Shown here: piece by piece, positions 8,455 through 15,094 of the stretch
Layout: each line of letters starts with the position of its first letter
Position numbering within the stretch: position 1 is the stretch's first letter
Source of the DNA: an uncultured Desulfobacterium sp.
GTDB taxonomy: Bacteria; Desulfobacterota; Desulfobacteria; Desulfobacterales; Desulfobacteraceae
Direction: 5' to 3'
Length of the DNA stretch: 15,094 bases
NCBI GenBank assembly: GCA_937124525.1
Contig: CAKZLA010000389.1
Location: forward strand, 1 to 15,094
The notes under the pieces: generated by a model
Databases searched by the model: none
Told to the model about the DNA's origin: nothing
The model's input: only the letters and a program-made list of their open reading frames with translations
Program-made: the position numbers and the translations under genes

Positions 8455-9403
8455 ATGAAAAATATGGTCACCTACGGGGAAACCGACCAGGTCTGCCAGA
8501 ACTGGATGCAATACCATGTCATCAAAAAATACCTGGAAAACCTCACCGAAGACCAAACCTTGGTGGTGGAGTCCGGCCATCCTTTAGGCCTGTTCAAATC
8601 CTCTCCCGAGTCTCCCAGGACCATTATCACTAACGCCATGATGGTGGGGCTGTTCAATGACCAGGAAAACTGGGAACGGGCCATATCCCTGGGTATTGCC
8701 AATTACGGTCAGATGACCGCATGCGGGTGGATGTACAATGGGTATGTCTGTCCGGTAAGGAAAAAGATCTGCTCAAGACAGACAAGACTGCCATGAAATG
8801 CATTGATCCTGACCGCATATTCCAGGACCGGGACAATTATATCTGGATTCGGGATGCCCACAAGAACCAGCTCGTTGTCGGAACCCAAGCCAGAATCCTC
8901 TACCAGGACGTCATGGGACGGGTTAACATTGCCCTAAAATTCAACGACATGGTCAGAAAAGGAGAAATCGGTCCTGTCATGCTGGGCCGGGACCATCATG
9001 ACACCGGCGGCACCGACTCCCCTTTCCGGGAAACCGCCAACATCAAAGACGGCTCTAACATCATGGCCGACATGGCGGTCCAGTGCTTTGCCGGCAACTG
9101 TGCCAGGGGAATGAGCCTTGTGGCCCTTCACAACGGCGGCGGCGTCGGCATCGGCAAAGCCGTTACGGTGGCTTTGGCTTGGTCCTGGACGGCAGTGCAC
9201 GGATCGACGAAATCATCAAACAGGCCATGCTCTGGGATGTCATGGGTGGGGTAGCCCGTCGCTCCTGGGCCAGGAATGAACATTCCATGGAAACCTGCGT
9301 GGCTTTTAACGACATGTGTCAGGGACAGGCCCACATCACCATCCCCTTTCTCACCGATGAGGAGATGATCGCCGATTTGGTGGAAAACAAAATAGGGAAA
9401 TAA
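8455..9403 (+). pseudogene. hutU: Urocanate hydratase, triple-lesion pseudogene
   Basis: Three plus-strand frames carry urocanate hydratase sequence. Frame one (8464 to ~8735) gives VTYGETDQVCQNWMQYHVIK to GIANYGQMTACGWMYNG. Frame two (~8740-9163) gives WVCLSGKEKDLLKTDKTAMK through DRDNYIWIRDA, MLGRDHHDTGGTDSPFRETA and ALHNGGGVGIGKAV. Frame three (~9164-9403) gives GGFGLVLDGSARIDEIIKQA and MLWDVMGGVARRSWARN to the stop. Lesions: the ~100 N-terminal residues of the long-type enzyme are missing; roughly 230-250 central residues, including the NAD-binding GGLGGMSGAQP region, are deleted between GWMYNG and WVCLSG with a frame change; and one base is missing near 9163, where GCCGTTACGG should read 'A-V-N-G'. 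HutU normally makes imidazolonepropionate from urocanate. No functional product is possible from this copy. Confidence 0.93.
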
Positions 9404-9416
9404 TAATCCAATACTC

Positions 9417-9449
9417 TTGTGAGGGCCTGCAAAAACTTAGCCCTCACAA
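9417..9449 (+). terminator. 10-bp hairpin after hutU remnant
   Basis: TTGTGAGGGC (9417-9426) pairs perfectly with GCCCTCACAA (9440-9449) around a 13-base loop, starting 14 bases after the hutU stop. The following bases are A-rich rather than T-rich, so this is a stem of terminator position and strength without a canonical U tract. Confidence 0.5.
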
Positions 9450-9475
9450 ATAAATGCATTAACATCAAAAAAAAC

Positions 9476-9514
9476 TTGACAATTAAATATAAACTTATAT
9501 AAATATTTATATAA
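9476..9514 (+). promoter_or_regulatory. Promoter with twin TTATATAA operator, transporter/hut operon
   Basis: TTGACA (9476-9481), a 16-base spacer and TATAAAT (9498-9504) match the promoter before the dehydrogenase operon in sequence and spacing. TTATATAAATATTTATATAA at 9495-9514 is a perfect 20-bp palindrome made of two TTATATAA units 12 bases apart, covering the -10. The site differs from 4630-4649 by one base. It lies ~185 bases before the small ORF and ~290 before the transporter, leaving a long leader (9515-9690) in which I see no convincing structure. Confidence 0.72.
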
Positions 9515-9700
9515 ATAATTACACACACCTGATTAAAAAGTATAATTATCATTTAAATATTAAATCCTTAAGTGATTTCTCATGGGCTGTAGGTTCTCAT
9601 TCTCTTTACAGTATGTATCATTTTAAATTTTTATTGAGCGCACTGTCTTGTGGCAAATTTGGGAACTTATGGCTGACGAATTGATTTAAAGGAGGCCGTA

Positions 9701-9778
9701 ATGAATTCGGATGGCAACCCCGTTTACCTGGAAAAAATTTCTGGTTTAATGGTGCTGCTCATATTATTAATAATATAA
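9701..9778 (+). CDS. Candidate 25-aa small membrane protein or leader peptide
   Basis: A 25-codon frame starts at ATG 9701 behind a near-perfect ribosome site (AAAGGAGG, five bases before the start). The first 12 residues are polar (MNSDGNPVYLEK), and the last 13 (ISGLMVLLILLII) are a continuous hydrophobic run long enough to insert in the membrane. It ends 23 bases before the transporter ATG. Small subunits of this form accompany several transporters, and short ORFs in leaders can also attenuate. I know no homologue. The strong ribosome site and the coherent hydrophobic tail are the only evidence. Confidence 0.5.
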   Translation: MNSDGNPVYLEKISGLMVLLILLII

Positions 9779-9801
9779 ACAAATAAAGGAGTTAATGAAA
9801 C

Positions 9802-11166
9802 ATGGAAGAAGCTTTGAAAAGCGATGAGGCCAGGGTTCAGAACACCAAAGCAGTCTCGGCTGTCAAATCAATTTTAGGGAGTCTGTTGGGGATTGTTCTG
9901 TTCTTTATCCCCTTTCCCACAGCATCGGGAGAATCAAAAATTCCCTTGATACTGATCATTGATTTTATCAAGGAATACTTGGGTAAAGGCCTGGATTACC
10001 TGACTCTTGGCATTGTACTGCTATTGTTTGTCACCTGGATACTTTCCAGAACCACCCAGAGTCCTCTATTCAAAAAATATCATGCAAAGGATGGGATCAT
10101 CAATGGTCTTCTCTTTGGATTGGCAGCTATTTTCAGCATTATGATCGTCTTTGGTATAGGACCTGAATGGCTGCTCAATAAGGACATTGGCGGCCTTGCT
10201 TTCAGCATTGGAAAAAGCGTGCTGCTCACGGTCTCCCTTGCTGGGACCCTGGTGATGTTTTTAACCGAATTTGGATTTCTGGAATTCATAGGCACTCTGA
10301 TGGCCCCCTTGATGCGGCCCATATATCGTCTTCCCGGCCGATCTGCCGTGGATGCTGTGACCTCTTTTGTAGCAGATCCTGCCGTTGGTATTTTTATCAC
10401 CAATAAAATTTATAAGACCGGGGATTACACCCAGCGGGAATCCGCCAGCATTGCCACCAACTTCAGTATCTGCTCCCTTGGTTTTTTCGCCCTGCTTACA
10501 TCCATCGGCGGGATCATGCAGTACCTTCCCCATGTGATCATTACCTCGTTTATCATTACCTTTATTCTGGCGGCCATTGTGACAAGAATTCCGCCCCTGT
10601 CTTTGAAAAAAGATATCTATATTGACGGCCGGGAACAGACAGAAGAGATGAGAAAACCCGCCCCATTAAACCGTCAAATCGTTTCCGAAGCTGTTGATAT
10701 TGCCTTTAAAAAAGCTGATAGCACCCATACCCGTATGTTTACAAAAGGGGCTTTTGATGCCGTAAAATTTGCCCAGAAAATTGTGGGGTATGTGGTCTCC
10801 ATTGCCACCCTTGCCCTGCTTCTTGCCACTTACACCCCGGTGTTTGACTGGCTGGGCGTGCCGGTCACCCCATTACTCAAATTCATGGGGCTTCCGGATG
10901 CAGAGGCCATTGGGTCCACGGTTCTGGTTTCCATCACCGAGATTGCCCTGCCCATCATCATTGCCTCCGGGGCAAAGGTATCCACCATGAGCCTGTTTTT
11001 TGTCTGCACCCTGTCCACGGTCCAGGTCATCTTTTTTACGGAAAGCGCCAATGCCATGCTGGAAGCAGCCATCCCCTTAAAGGTATGGGAACTTATCGCC
11101 ATTTTCTTTATCCGAACCATCATTGCCATCCCCCTGGTGGCCATTGCAGCCCACATAATTTTTTAA
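9802..11166 (+). CDS. YjiH-family (nucleoside-recognition/Gate domain) membrane transporter
   Basis: A 454-aa inner-membrane protein with about ten hydrophobic segments. AAGGAG lies ten bases before the ATG. An alternative ATG at 9795 is out of frame. The N-terminal half (GSLLGIVLFFIPFPTASGES, then SIGKSVLLTVSLAGTLVMF) and the gate-like motif RSAVDAVTSFVADPAVGIFI (about 174-193) fit the YjiH/YjiG family, and a cytoplasmic, charged stretch (about 275-315) separates the two membrane halves. Proteins of this family recur next to histidine-utilisation genes and are presumed to import histidine or urocanate, but direct transport evidence is thin. It is the first large gene of the hut-type cluster and has its own operator-bearing promoter. 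A hairpin follows it, then the regulator gene. Confidence 0.8.
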   Translation: MEEALKSDEARVQNTKAVSAVKSILGSLLGIVLFFIPFPTASGESKIPLILIIDFIKEYLGKGLDYLTLGIVLLLFVTWILSRTTQSPLFKKYHAKDGIINGLLFGLAAIFSIMIVFGIGPEWLLNKDIGGLAFSIGKSVLLTVSLAGTLVMFLTEFGFLEFIGTLMAPLMRPIYRLPGRSAVDAVTSFVADPAVGIFITNKIYKTGDYTQRESASIATNFSICSLGFFALLTSIGGIMQYLPHVIITSFIITFILAAIVTRIPPLSLKKDIYIDGREQTEEMRKPAPLNRQIVSEAVDIAFKKADSTHTRMFTKGAFDAVKFAQKIVGYVVSIATLALLLATYTPVFDWLGVPVTPLLKFMGLPDAEAIGSTVLVSITEIALPIIIASGAKVSTMSLFFVCTLSTVQVIFFTESANAMLEAAIPLKVWELIAIFFIRTIIAIPLVAIAAHIIF

Positions 11167-11182
11167 TCCGGCCCATCATCCC

Positions 11183-11206
11183 CCCGGGCAGCGATGGCTG
11201 CTCGGG
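11183..11206 (+). terminator. Strong GC hairpin between transporter and regulator
   Basis: CCCGGGCAGC (11183-11192), loop GATG, then GCTGCTCGGG (11197-11206) form a 10-bp stem with one G-U pair, 17 bases after the transporter stop. No U tract follows, so it may be a terminator, or a processing/stability element separating transporter and regulator expression. Confidence 0.55.
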
Positions 11207-11263
11207 ACAAATCAGGAGAAACCTCTTGCAAAATTTAGCTGATATGTGTTTTTTATAGGACGA

Positions 11264-11283
11264 TTATATAACTAATAACTTAA
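11264..11283 (+). promoter_or_regulatory. Possible half-operator before the regulator gene
   Basis: TTATATAA at 11264-11271 repeats the operator unit seen at 4630 and 9495, but the second half reads TAACTTAA at 11276-11283, a poor match. It sits 10-30 bases before the regulator start, where binding could give autoregulation. Because TTATATAA is short and AT-rich, chance occurrence is possible; another single copy lies at 8305-8312. Confidence 0.3.
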
Positions 11284-11292
11284 AGGTTTAAT

Positions 11293-12249
11293 ATGTCCCT
11301 TTATAAAAAAACAGGTTCACTCCTGTTTGGCACACGGCTAAAACGATTGAGCGACAATTTTTTCACTGATCTTTCAAAAATTTATACGGGCCAGGGTATT
11401 CGGTTCGAGGCCAGCTGGTTTCCGGTTTTCTATCTTCTGGGCAGCCAGAAAGAGGTGACTATTTCCAAGATTGCCAGGGAATTGGAAATTACCCACCCAG
11501 GGGCCAGTCAGATCGTGACATCTCTCAAAAAAAAAGGATTTGTCCAGATCGCTCCAAATGAGAAAGACAAGCGGGTCAAAAAAGTCATTCTCACGAATTC
11601 TGGGCAAGAAAAACTCCGCGAAATTCGACCTGTATGGCAGGCCCTTCAGGAAACCATGCATCAATTGCCCGGAATTGACAGTAAATCATCCAGGGTTCTT
11701 GAACTGCTGGAAAAACTGGAAAAGGAAATGGCACGGATTGACCTTGTGGGACTGGTTGAAAAAAAACTGCAGTTCAACCGTTTTATAGAAAAAAGTCAGA
11801 TCATTTCCTATACAGAAGCCCATCGTGATGGATTCATGTCCCTGGTCCTTAACTGGATCTCAGAAAACCCGATCACCCTTCCGGGAAATGTGGACTGGAT
11901 CAACCAGACCCATGAGGCCGTATATGAAACCCAAACCGCCACGATCCTCCTGGCAGTTCACCTGGACCGGGTCATCAGCGCCTGTGTGGCGGACATTGAC
12001 GCGGCAACCCAAACTGCCAGGTTGACATTTGTATTTGAAAAAGACCAGGTATCCGACCACATCATCCAGGCACTGCTGGAGACAACAGGCCTTGAACTGG
12101 ATAAAAAAGGCATCTCAGAAGTAACGACAGACGTGGAAATCGCCAACTCCAATCTTTTGAAATTATTCAAAAAAAACAATTTCAAGCTCAAGGAAATAGA
12201 AAACAGCCCTGCCACGCCCTGTGCCCGGCTTTATAGGAGCATGAGTTAG
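11293..12249 (+). CDS. MarR-type regulator fused to GNAT-like domain
   Basis: A 318-aa cytoplasmic regulator with TAAAGG six bases before the ATG. Residues ~35-105 form a MarR winged helix: 'TISKIARELEITHPGASQIV' is the helix-turn-helix, and NEKDKRVKKVILTNSGQEKL is the wing and following helix ('D.R...v.LT..G'). Residues ~165-318 look like a GNAT acetyltransferase fold, ending with EIANSNLLKLFKKNNFKLKE, similar to the GNAT 'N..a..lYek.GF' helix. The acetyl-CoA loop (R/Q-x-x-G-x-G/A) is not obvious, so catalysis is doubtful and the domain may be a ligand sensor. It sits between the transporter and hutD, and is the natural candidate to bind the two palindromic operators. The effector may be urocanate or a related acid, by inference. 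Confidence 0.82.
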   Translation: MSLYKKTGSLLFGTRLKRLSDNFFTDLSKIYTGQGIRFEASWFPVFYLLGSQKEVTISKIARELEITHPGASQIVTSLKKKGFVQIAPNEKDKRVKKVILTNSGQEKLREIRPVWQALQETMHQLPGIDSKSSRVLELLEKLEKEMARIDLVGLVEKKLQFNRFIEKSQIISYTEAHRDGFMSLVLNWISENPITLPGNVDWINQTHEAVYETQTATILLAVHLDRVISACVADIDAATQTARLTFVFEKDQVSDHIIQALLETTGLELDKKGISEVTTDVEIANSNLLKLFKKNNFKLKEIENSPATPCARLYRSMS

Positions 12250-12270
12250 TAACCCATGGCAGGAGATAAA

Positions 12271-12849
12271 ATGAAACATACTATTGTTCCGCCCCATGAT
12301 TTTCTGGATCTGCCCTGGAAAAACGGCCAGGGCCTGACCCAGGAACTCCGGATAAGGCGGAAGGGAAAAAACAAACCCTTTGACTGGCGCATCAGCCGAG
12401 CCGTGGTGGACCAGAACGGCTCTTTTTCAAATTTTTCAGGGTATGACCGGATACTGGTCATGCTGGAGGGAAAGGGCATGGACCTGTTCCATGCCAACGG
12501 CCAAACACATCAATTCAGGGCACCCTATGACATGGCTGAATTTTCAGGGGAGCCCGGAACCCGTGCCTCCCTGGTCAGTGGTCCGATCCAGGATTTCAAC
12601 ATCATGACCCGAAAAGGCCGGTGTTCCGCTTGTGTGGATCTGTTCAAGACAGAGGGGATCTACGACCTGGACATTGATGCCACAGATTTCCTGGTCTATG
12701 CCCCGGAACAGGACATGACCCTGAACCGATCTGGAAAAAATAAAATTTACCTGCCAGCCGGCCATCTCTTTCACCAGGCAGGTGACCCGAAACTAAACCT
12801 GTCCTGGCAGGTCCAGGGCAAAAATATGATCTGCATACAAATCCAGTAA
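12271..12849 (+). CDS. hutD: HutD family protein
   Basis: A 192-aa cupin-fold protein. The start is ATG 12271, which has AGGAG five bases upstream; the earlier in-frame ATG at 12256 would overlap that ribosome site. Family marks: PWKNGQGLTQELR (15-27), FDWRISRAVVDQNGSFSNFS (37-56), GYDRILVMLEGKGM (57-70) and SGPIQDFNIMTRKG (103-116). HutD is a conserved companion of histidine catabolism genes, needed for good growth on histidine in Pseudomonas and suggested to cap pathway flux by binding a Hut metabolite. It is not an enzyme of the main route. It is 21 bases after the regulator stop and 36 before the FtcD-FchA start, consistent with one transcript. Confidence 0.92.
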   Translation: MKHTIVPPHDFLDLPWKNGQGLTQELRIRRKGKNKPFDWRISRAVVDQNGSFSNFSGYDRILVMLEGKGMDLFHANGQTHQFRAPYDMAEFSGEPGTRASLVSGPIQDFNIMTRKGRCSACVDLFKTEGIYDLDIDATDFLVYAPEQDMTLNRSGKNKIYLPAGHLFHQAGDPKLNLSWQVQGKNMICIQIQ

Positions 12850-12885
12850 GCTAAGAATGCTGCACAATTGAATAGGAATAAAGAA

Positions 12886-14502
12886 ATGAAAAAGATTATC
12901 GAATGTGTCCCCAATTTCAGTGAAGGCCGGGATGAGACCGTCATCAATGCTATTGCTGAGGCCATCGAAAGCACCAAAGGGGTAACCCTCTTGGATGTCG
13001 ATCCTGGAAAATCCACCAACCGGACGGTCTACACCTTTGTGGGCGATGAAGAATCCGTCATTGAAGGAGCCCTGGCCGGTGCTCGGGTGGCAAAGGGAAA
13101 AATTGATATGCAGACCCACACCGGAGAACACCCAAGGTTCGGTGCCATGGATGTTTGTCCTTTTATTCCTGTGGCCAACGTGACCATGAAAGAGTGTGCT
13201 GAAATTGCCAAAAAATTTGCCGAAAGAGCGGCCGAAGAACTTGAGGTTCCCTTTTTCCTCTACGAAGAAGCTTCAAGCCGTGAGTATCGGAGAAAGCTGC
13301 CTGACGTGAGACGGGGGGAGTATGAAGCGCTGGAAGAACGCCTCAAGGATAGCAAATGGACCCCGGATTTCGGTCCTTCTAAATTCGTTCCCACATGGGG
13401 GGCAACAGCGACTGGTGCCCGGATGTTCCTCATTGCCTACAATGTCAACATCCTTGGGACCTCCAACCAGGCCCACCGGATTGCCCTGGACCTCAGGGAA
13501 GCTGGAAGAGGGAAGGACGAGCCCGGTAAATTAAAGGATGTCAAGGGCATGGGCTGGTTTGTTGACGAATACAACATGGCCCAGGTCACCGTGAACTTAA
13601 ACAACTACAATGTCACCCCTATTCATGTGCTCTTTGAAGAGGTAAAAAAAAGAGCCAATGAACTACACCTGGCAATTGCAGGTTCTGAAATCGTGGGCAT
13701 CGTTCCCCTGGAATCCCTGACCATGGCCGCCGACCATTATATTGAAAAAGAAGGATTATTTATCTACCAGGAAGAACAAAAGGTCCGTCTGGCCATTGAG
13801 CGGCTGGGCCTAAACTCAGTGGCCATGTTCAATCCAAGGGAAAAAATCATCGAATACATCGTGGCCGAAGCACCAGACGAACCCCTGGCCTCCATGAGCG
13901 TAAGGGGATTCATTGAAGAAATTGCTGCCAGAACCTCTGCACCTGGGGGTGGATCTGCCTCCGCAGCCATGGCCGCCATGGGTACAGCTCTCGGGGCCAT
14001 GGTTGCCAAGCTCACCCAGGGAGTCCGTAAATTCGAGTCCAAGGAACCTCAGATGCAGGCCACAATCCCGGTTCTCCATGAACTGACCCAAGCCCTTATC
14101 CCCATGATCGACAAGGACACTTCAGCCTTTAACGAATATATGGAAGGCTTGAGGATGCCAAAATCCACGGACAAAGAAAAAGCAGCCCGCAAGATCAAAA
14201 TGCAGGCCGGTCTCAAAACCGCCATTCAGGTGCCCTTGAACACCATGCGTCTGGGGGACAAATCCTGGGATGCCCTGTGCGAAATCGCCGAATATGGGAA
14301 CCCAGCCTCCAAATCTGATGTCCAGGTCGGGGCTAAAGCCCTTGAAACAGGGATCTGGGGTGCCTTCCAGAATGTGTTGATCAATATGGCCGACATTAAG
14401 GATGAAGCCTTTAAAGCAGAGACCCTGGCCGAAGCAGAGGCCATGGAAAAGCGGTCTCGGGAAAAATGCGCCCAGGTACTGGCCATTCTGGATAAAATCT
14501 AA
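12886..14502 (+). CDS. ftcD: Glutamate formimidoyltransferase / formimidoyltetrahydrofolate cyclodeaminase fusion
   Basis: A 538-aa bifunctional enzyme, the same two-domain layout as animal FTCD. It transfers the formimino group of N-formimino-glutamate to tetrahydrofolate, then deaminates it to methenyl-THF. The start is ATG 12886, with AGGAA seven bases upstream; a TTG six codons earlier is possible but weaker. The transferase domain (about 1-325) begins ECVPNFSEGRD and holds TGEHPRFGAMDVCPFIPVAN, where His82 falls at the catalytic His82 of mammalian FTCD. The cyclodeaminase domain (about 336-538) has the folate/substrate loop SAPGGGSASAAMAAMGTALG (351-370), then AEYGNPASKSDVQVGAKAL. In a sulfate reducer the methenyl-THF can enter the folate C1 branch. 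It finishes the hut-type gene set; hutI and hutH are not present in the window. Confidence 0.96.
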   Translation: MKKIIECVPNFSEGRDETVINAIAEAIESTKGVTLLDVDPGKSTNRTVYTFVGDEESVIEGALAGARVAKGKIDMQTHTGEHPRFGAMDVCPFIPVANVTMKECAEIAKKFAERAAEELEVPFFLYEEASSREYRRKLPDVRRGEYEALEERLKDSKWTPDFGPSKFVPTWGATATGARMFLIAYNVNILGTSNQAHRIALDLREAGRGKDEPGKLKDVKGMGWFVDEYNMAQVTVNLNNYNVTPIHVLFEEVKKRANELHLAIAGSEIVGIVPLESLTMAADHYIEKEGLFIYQEEQKVRLAIERLGLNSVAMFNPREKIIEYIVAEAPDEPLASMSVRGFIEEIAARTSAPGGGSASAAMAAMGTALGAMVAKLTQGVRKFESKEPQMQATIPVLHELTQALIPMIDKDTSAFNEYMEGLRMPKSTDKEKAARKIKMQAGLKTAIQVPLNTMRLGDKSWDALCEIAEYGNPASKSDVQVGAKALETGIWGAFQNVLINMADIKDEAFKAETLAEAEAMEKRSREKCAQVLAILDKI

Positions 14503-14583
14503 TTGGGATAACCAATACCTTTGCCAATTTTATTTTTGATCAATTGGATTTCATATGGTGCAGTGAATGTGACTCTAAATAGC

Positions 14584-14735
14584 CATATATGAGCCTGTTG
14601 ATTAATTCGCAATTTTCATATTTCAGGTACCACCCCTGTCCATATGATGCGTGTTGGTTCAGCTAATTACTATATCTTGTGACAACAAAGTCGAACCAGA
14701 CTGAAATAGCCTTTAAATCAACAGACTCATATATA
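14584..14735. repeat. Inverted-repeat-bounded 152-bp element
   Basis: ATATATGAGCCTGTTGATT (14585-14603) is the reverse complement of 14716-14734 except for one base. The ~110 bp between the arms hold no open frame of note. The segment fills most of the gap between the FtcD-FchA stop and the receiver-domain fragment, and it ends ~15 bases before the frame of that fragment opens. It resembles a MITE or the collapsed ends of a lost insertion. The first 80 bases after the stop (14503-14583) carry only a weak CCAATT/AATTGG stem. Confidence 0.55.
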
Positions 14736-14751
14736 GTGTTTGTCCCATTGA

Positions 14752-15094
14752 TTCAAAGAATCATTTGAAAATTTGGAGAAGGTATTATCCCTGGGGTATA
14801 CCATTATTGAAGCTGAAAACGGAAAACAGGGACAAACCATTTTTAAAGCATTCCAAGGAACCATAGATCTGTTGCTCACAGATGTGGTCATGCCCGAAAA
14901 AAATGGTATTGAAATGGCAATGGAACTTCAGAAGCGCTTTTCAGAACTGAAAGTCATCCTGATGTCTGGCTACACTGAAAATGCCATTATTCCCAACAAC
15001 CTTCCAGACCTTAATACACACTTCATCCAGAAATCTGTCACCCCAAAAAACATTAGACTGGCTGTCCAGAACATCCTTGGCAACTGGTATGTCC
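14752..15094 (+). pseudogene. Receiver (REC) domain fragment without its N-terminus (runs off window)
   Basis: The frame opens after a TGA at 14749-14751 and runs to the window end. It reads VLSLGYTIIEAENGKQGQ, IDLLLTDVVMPEKNGIEMA with the phosphoacceptor Asp, LKVILMSGYTENAI, and FIQKSVTPKNIRLAVQNIL. This is a typical C-terminal receiver of a hybrid histidine kinase or response regulator. The first beta strand and the acidic pair ('vLvVDDe') that bind Mg2+ are missing: there is no start codon with a ribosome site, only TTG at 14773. The Lys before the last helix is present (QKS). Either the gene was cut by whatever left the adjacent inverted repeat, or the frame is broken just upstream. Probably non-functional. 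Confidence 0.7.

Noticed and set aside
14584..14735. Riboswitch or structured RNA between ftcD and the receiver fragment
   Set aside because: The long inverted repeat is better explained as element ends; no known riboswitch core is visible and the downstream frame is a fragment.
1..15094. CRISPR array, tRNA or rRNA
   Set aside because: No regularly spaced short repeats of CRISPR type, no tRNA cloverleaf with the GGTTCRA arm and no rRNA sequence were seen on reading both strands.

Overview
The window looks like chromosomal DNA of an anaerobic, sulfate-reducing-type Desulfobacterota bacterium, probably close to Desulfobacteraceae. That is inference from gene style: a two-domain FtcD/cyclodeaminase, a 'long-type' urocanate hydratase, CaiB-type CoA-transferase and acyl-CoA dehydrogenase operons, large chemoreceptors, moderate GC and AT-rich intergenic DNA. 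No rRNA or other taxonomic marker is present.

Layout. Positions 1-2707 (minus strand) hold the start of a PAS-like protein and a 761-aa chemoreceptor with a repeated helical sensor, preceded by a frameshifted cheW remnant (2796-2960). Positions 3050-3952 contain no convincing gene: they hold direct and inverted copies of short repeats, and one of these repeats truncates a lipoprotein gene (3938-4546, minus). From 4611 rightwards everything is on the plus strand. An operon of two acyl-CoA dehydrogenases and a class III CoA-transferase (4716-8234) is followed by a urocanate hydratase pseudogene with three lesions (8455-9403). Then come a 25-codon small membrane ORF (9701-9778), a YjiH-type transporter (9802-11166), a MarR-GNAT regulator (11293-12249), HutD (12271-12849) and a fused glutamate formimidoyltransferase/formimidoyl-THF cyclodeaminase (12886-14502). 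The right edge has an inverted-repeat element and a receiver domain without its N-terminus.

How the genes fit. The right half is a histidine/urocanate utilisation locus: uptake, regulator, HutU (broken), HutD and FtcD-FchA, the last delivering the formimino carbon to tetrahydrofolate. hutH and hutI are absent from the window. The main observation is that the acyl-CoA dehydrogenase/CoA-transferase operon and the transporter promoter carry nearly the same 20-bp palindrome, TTATATAA-N4-TTATATAA, in the same place relative to a TTGACA-N16-TATAAAT promoter. This suggests one regulon. It raises the hypothesis that the CoA-transferase and the dehydrogenase pair interconvert imidazolepropionate and urocanate as CoA thioesters, upstream of the Hut pathway. 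The second dehydrogenase lacks the catalytic glutamate, which points to a heteromeric enzyme. The broken hutU means the pathway is either decaying here or depends on a second hutU elsewhere.
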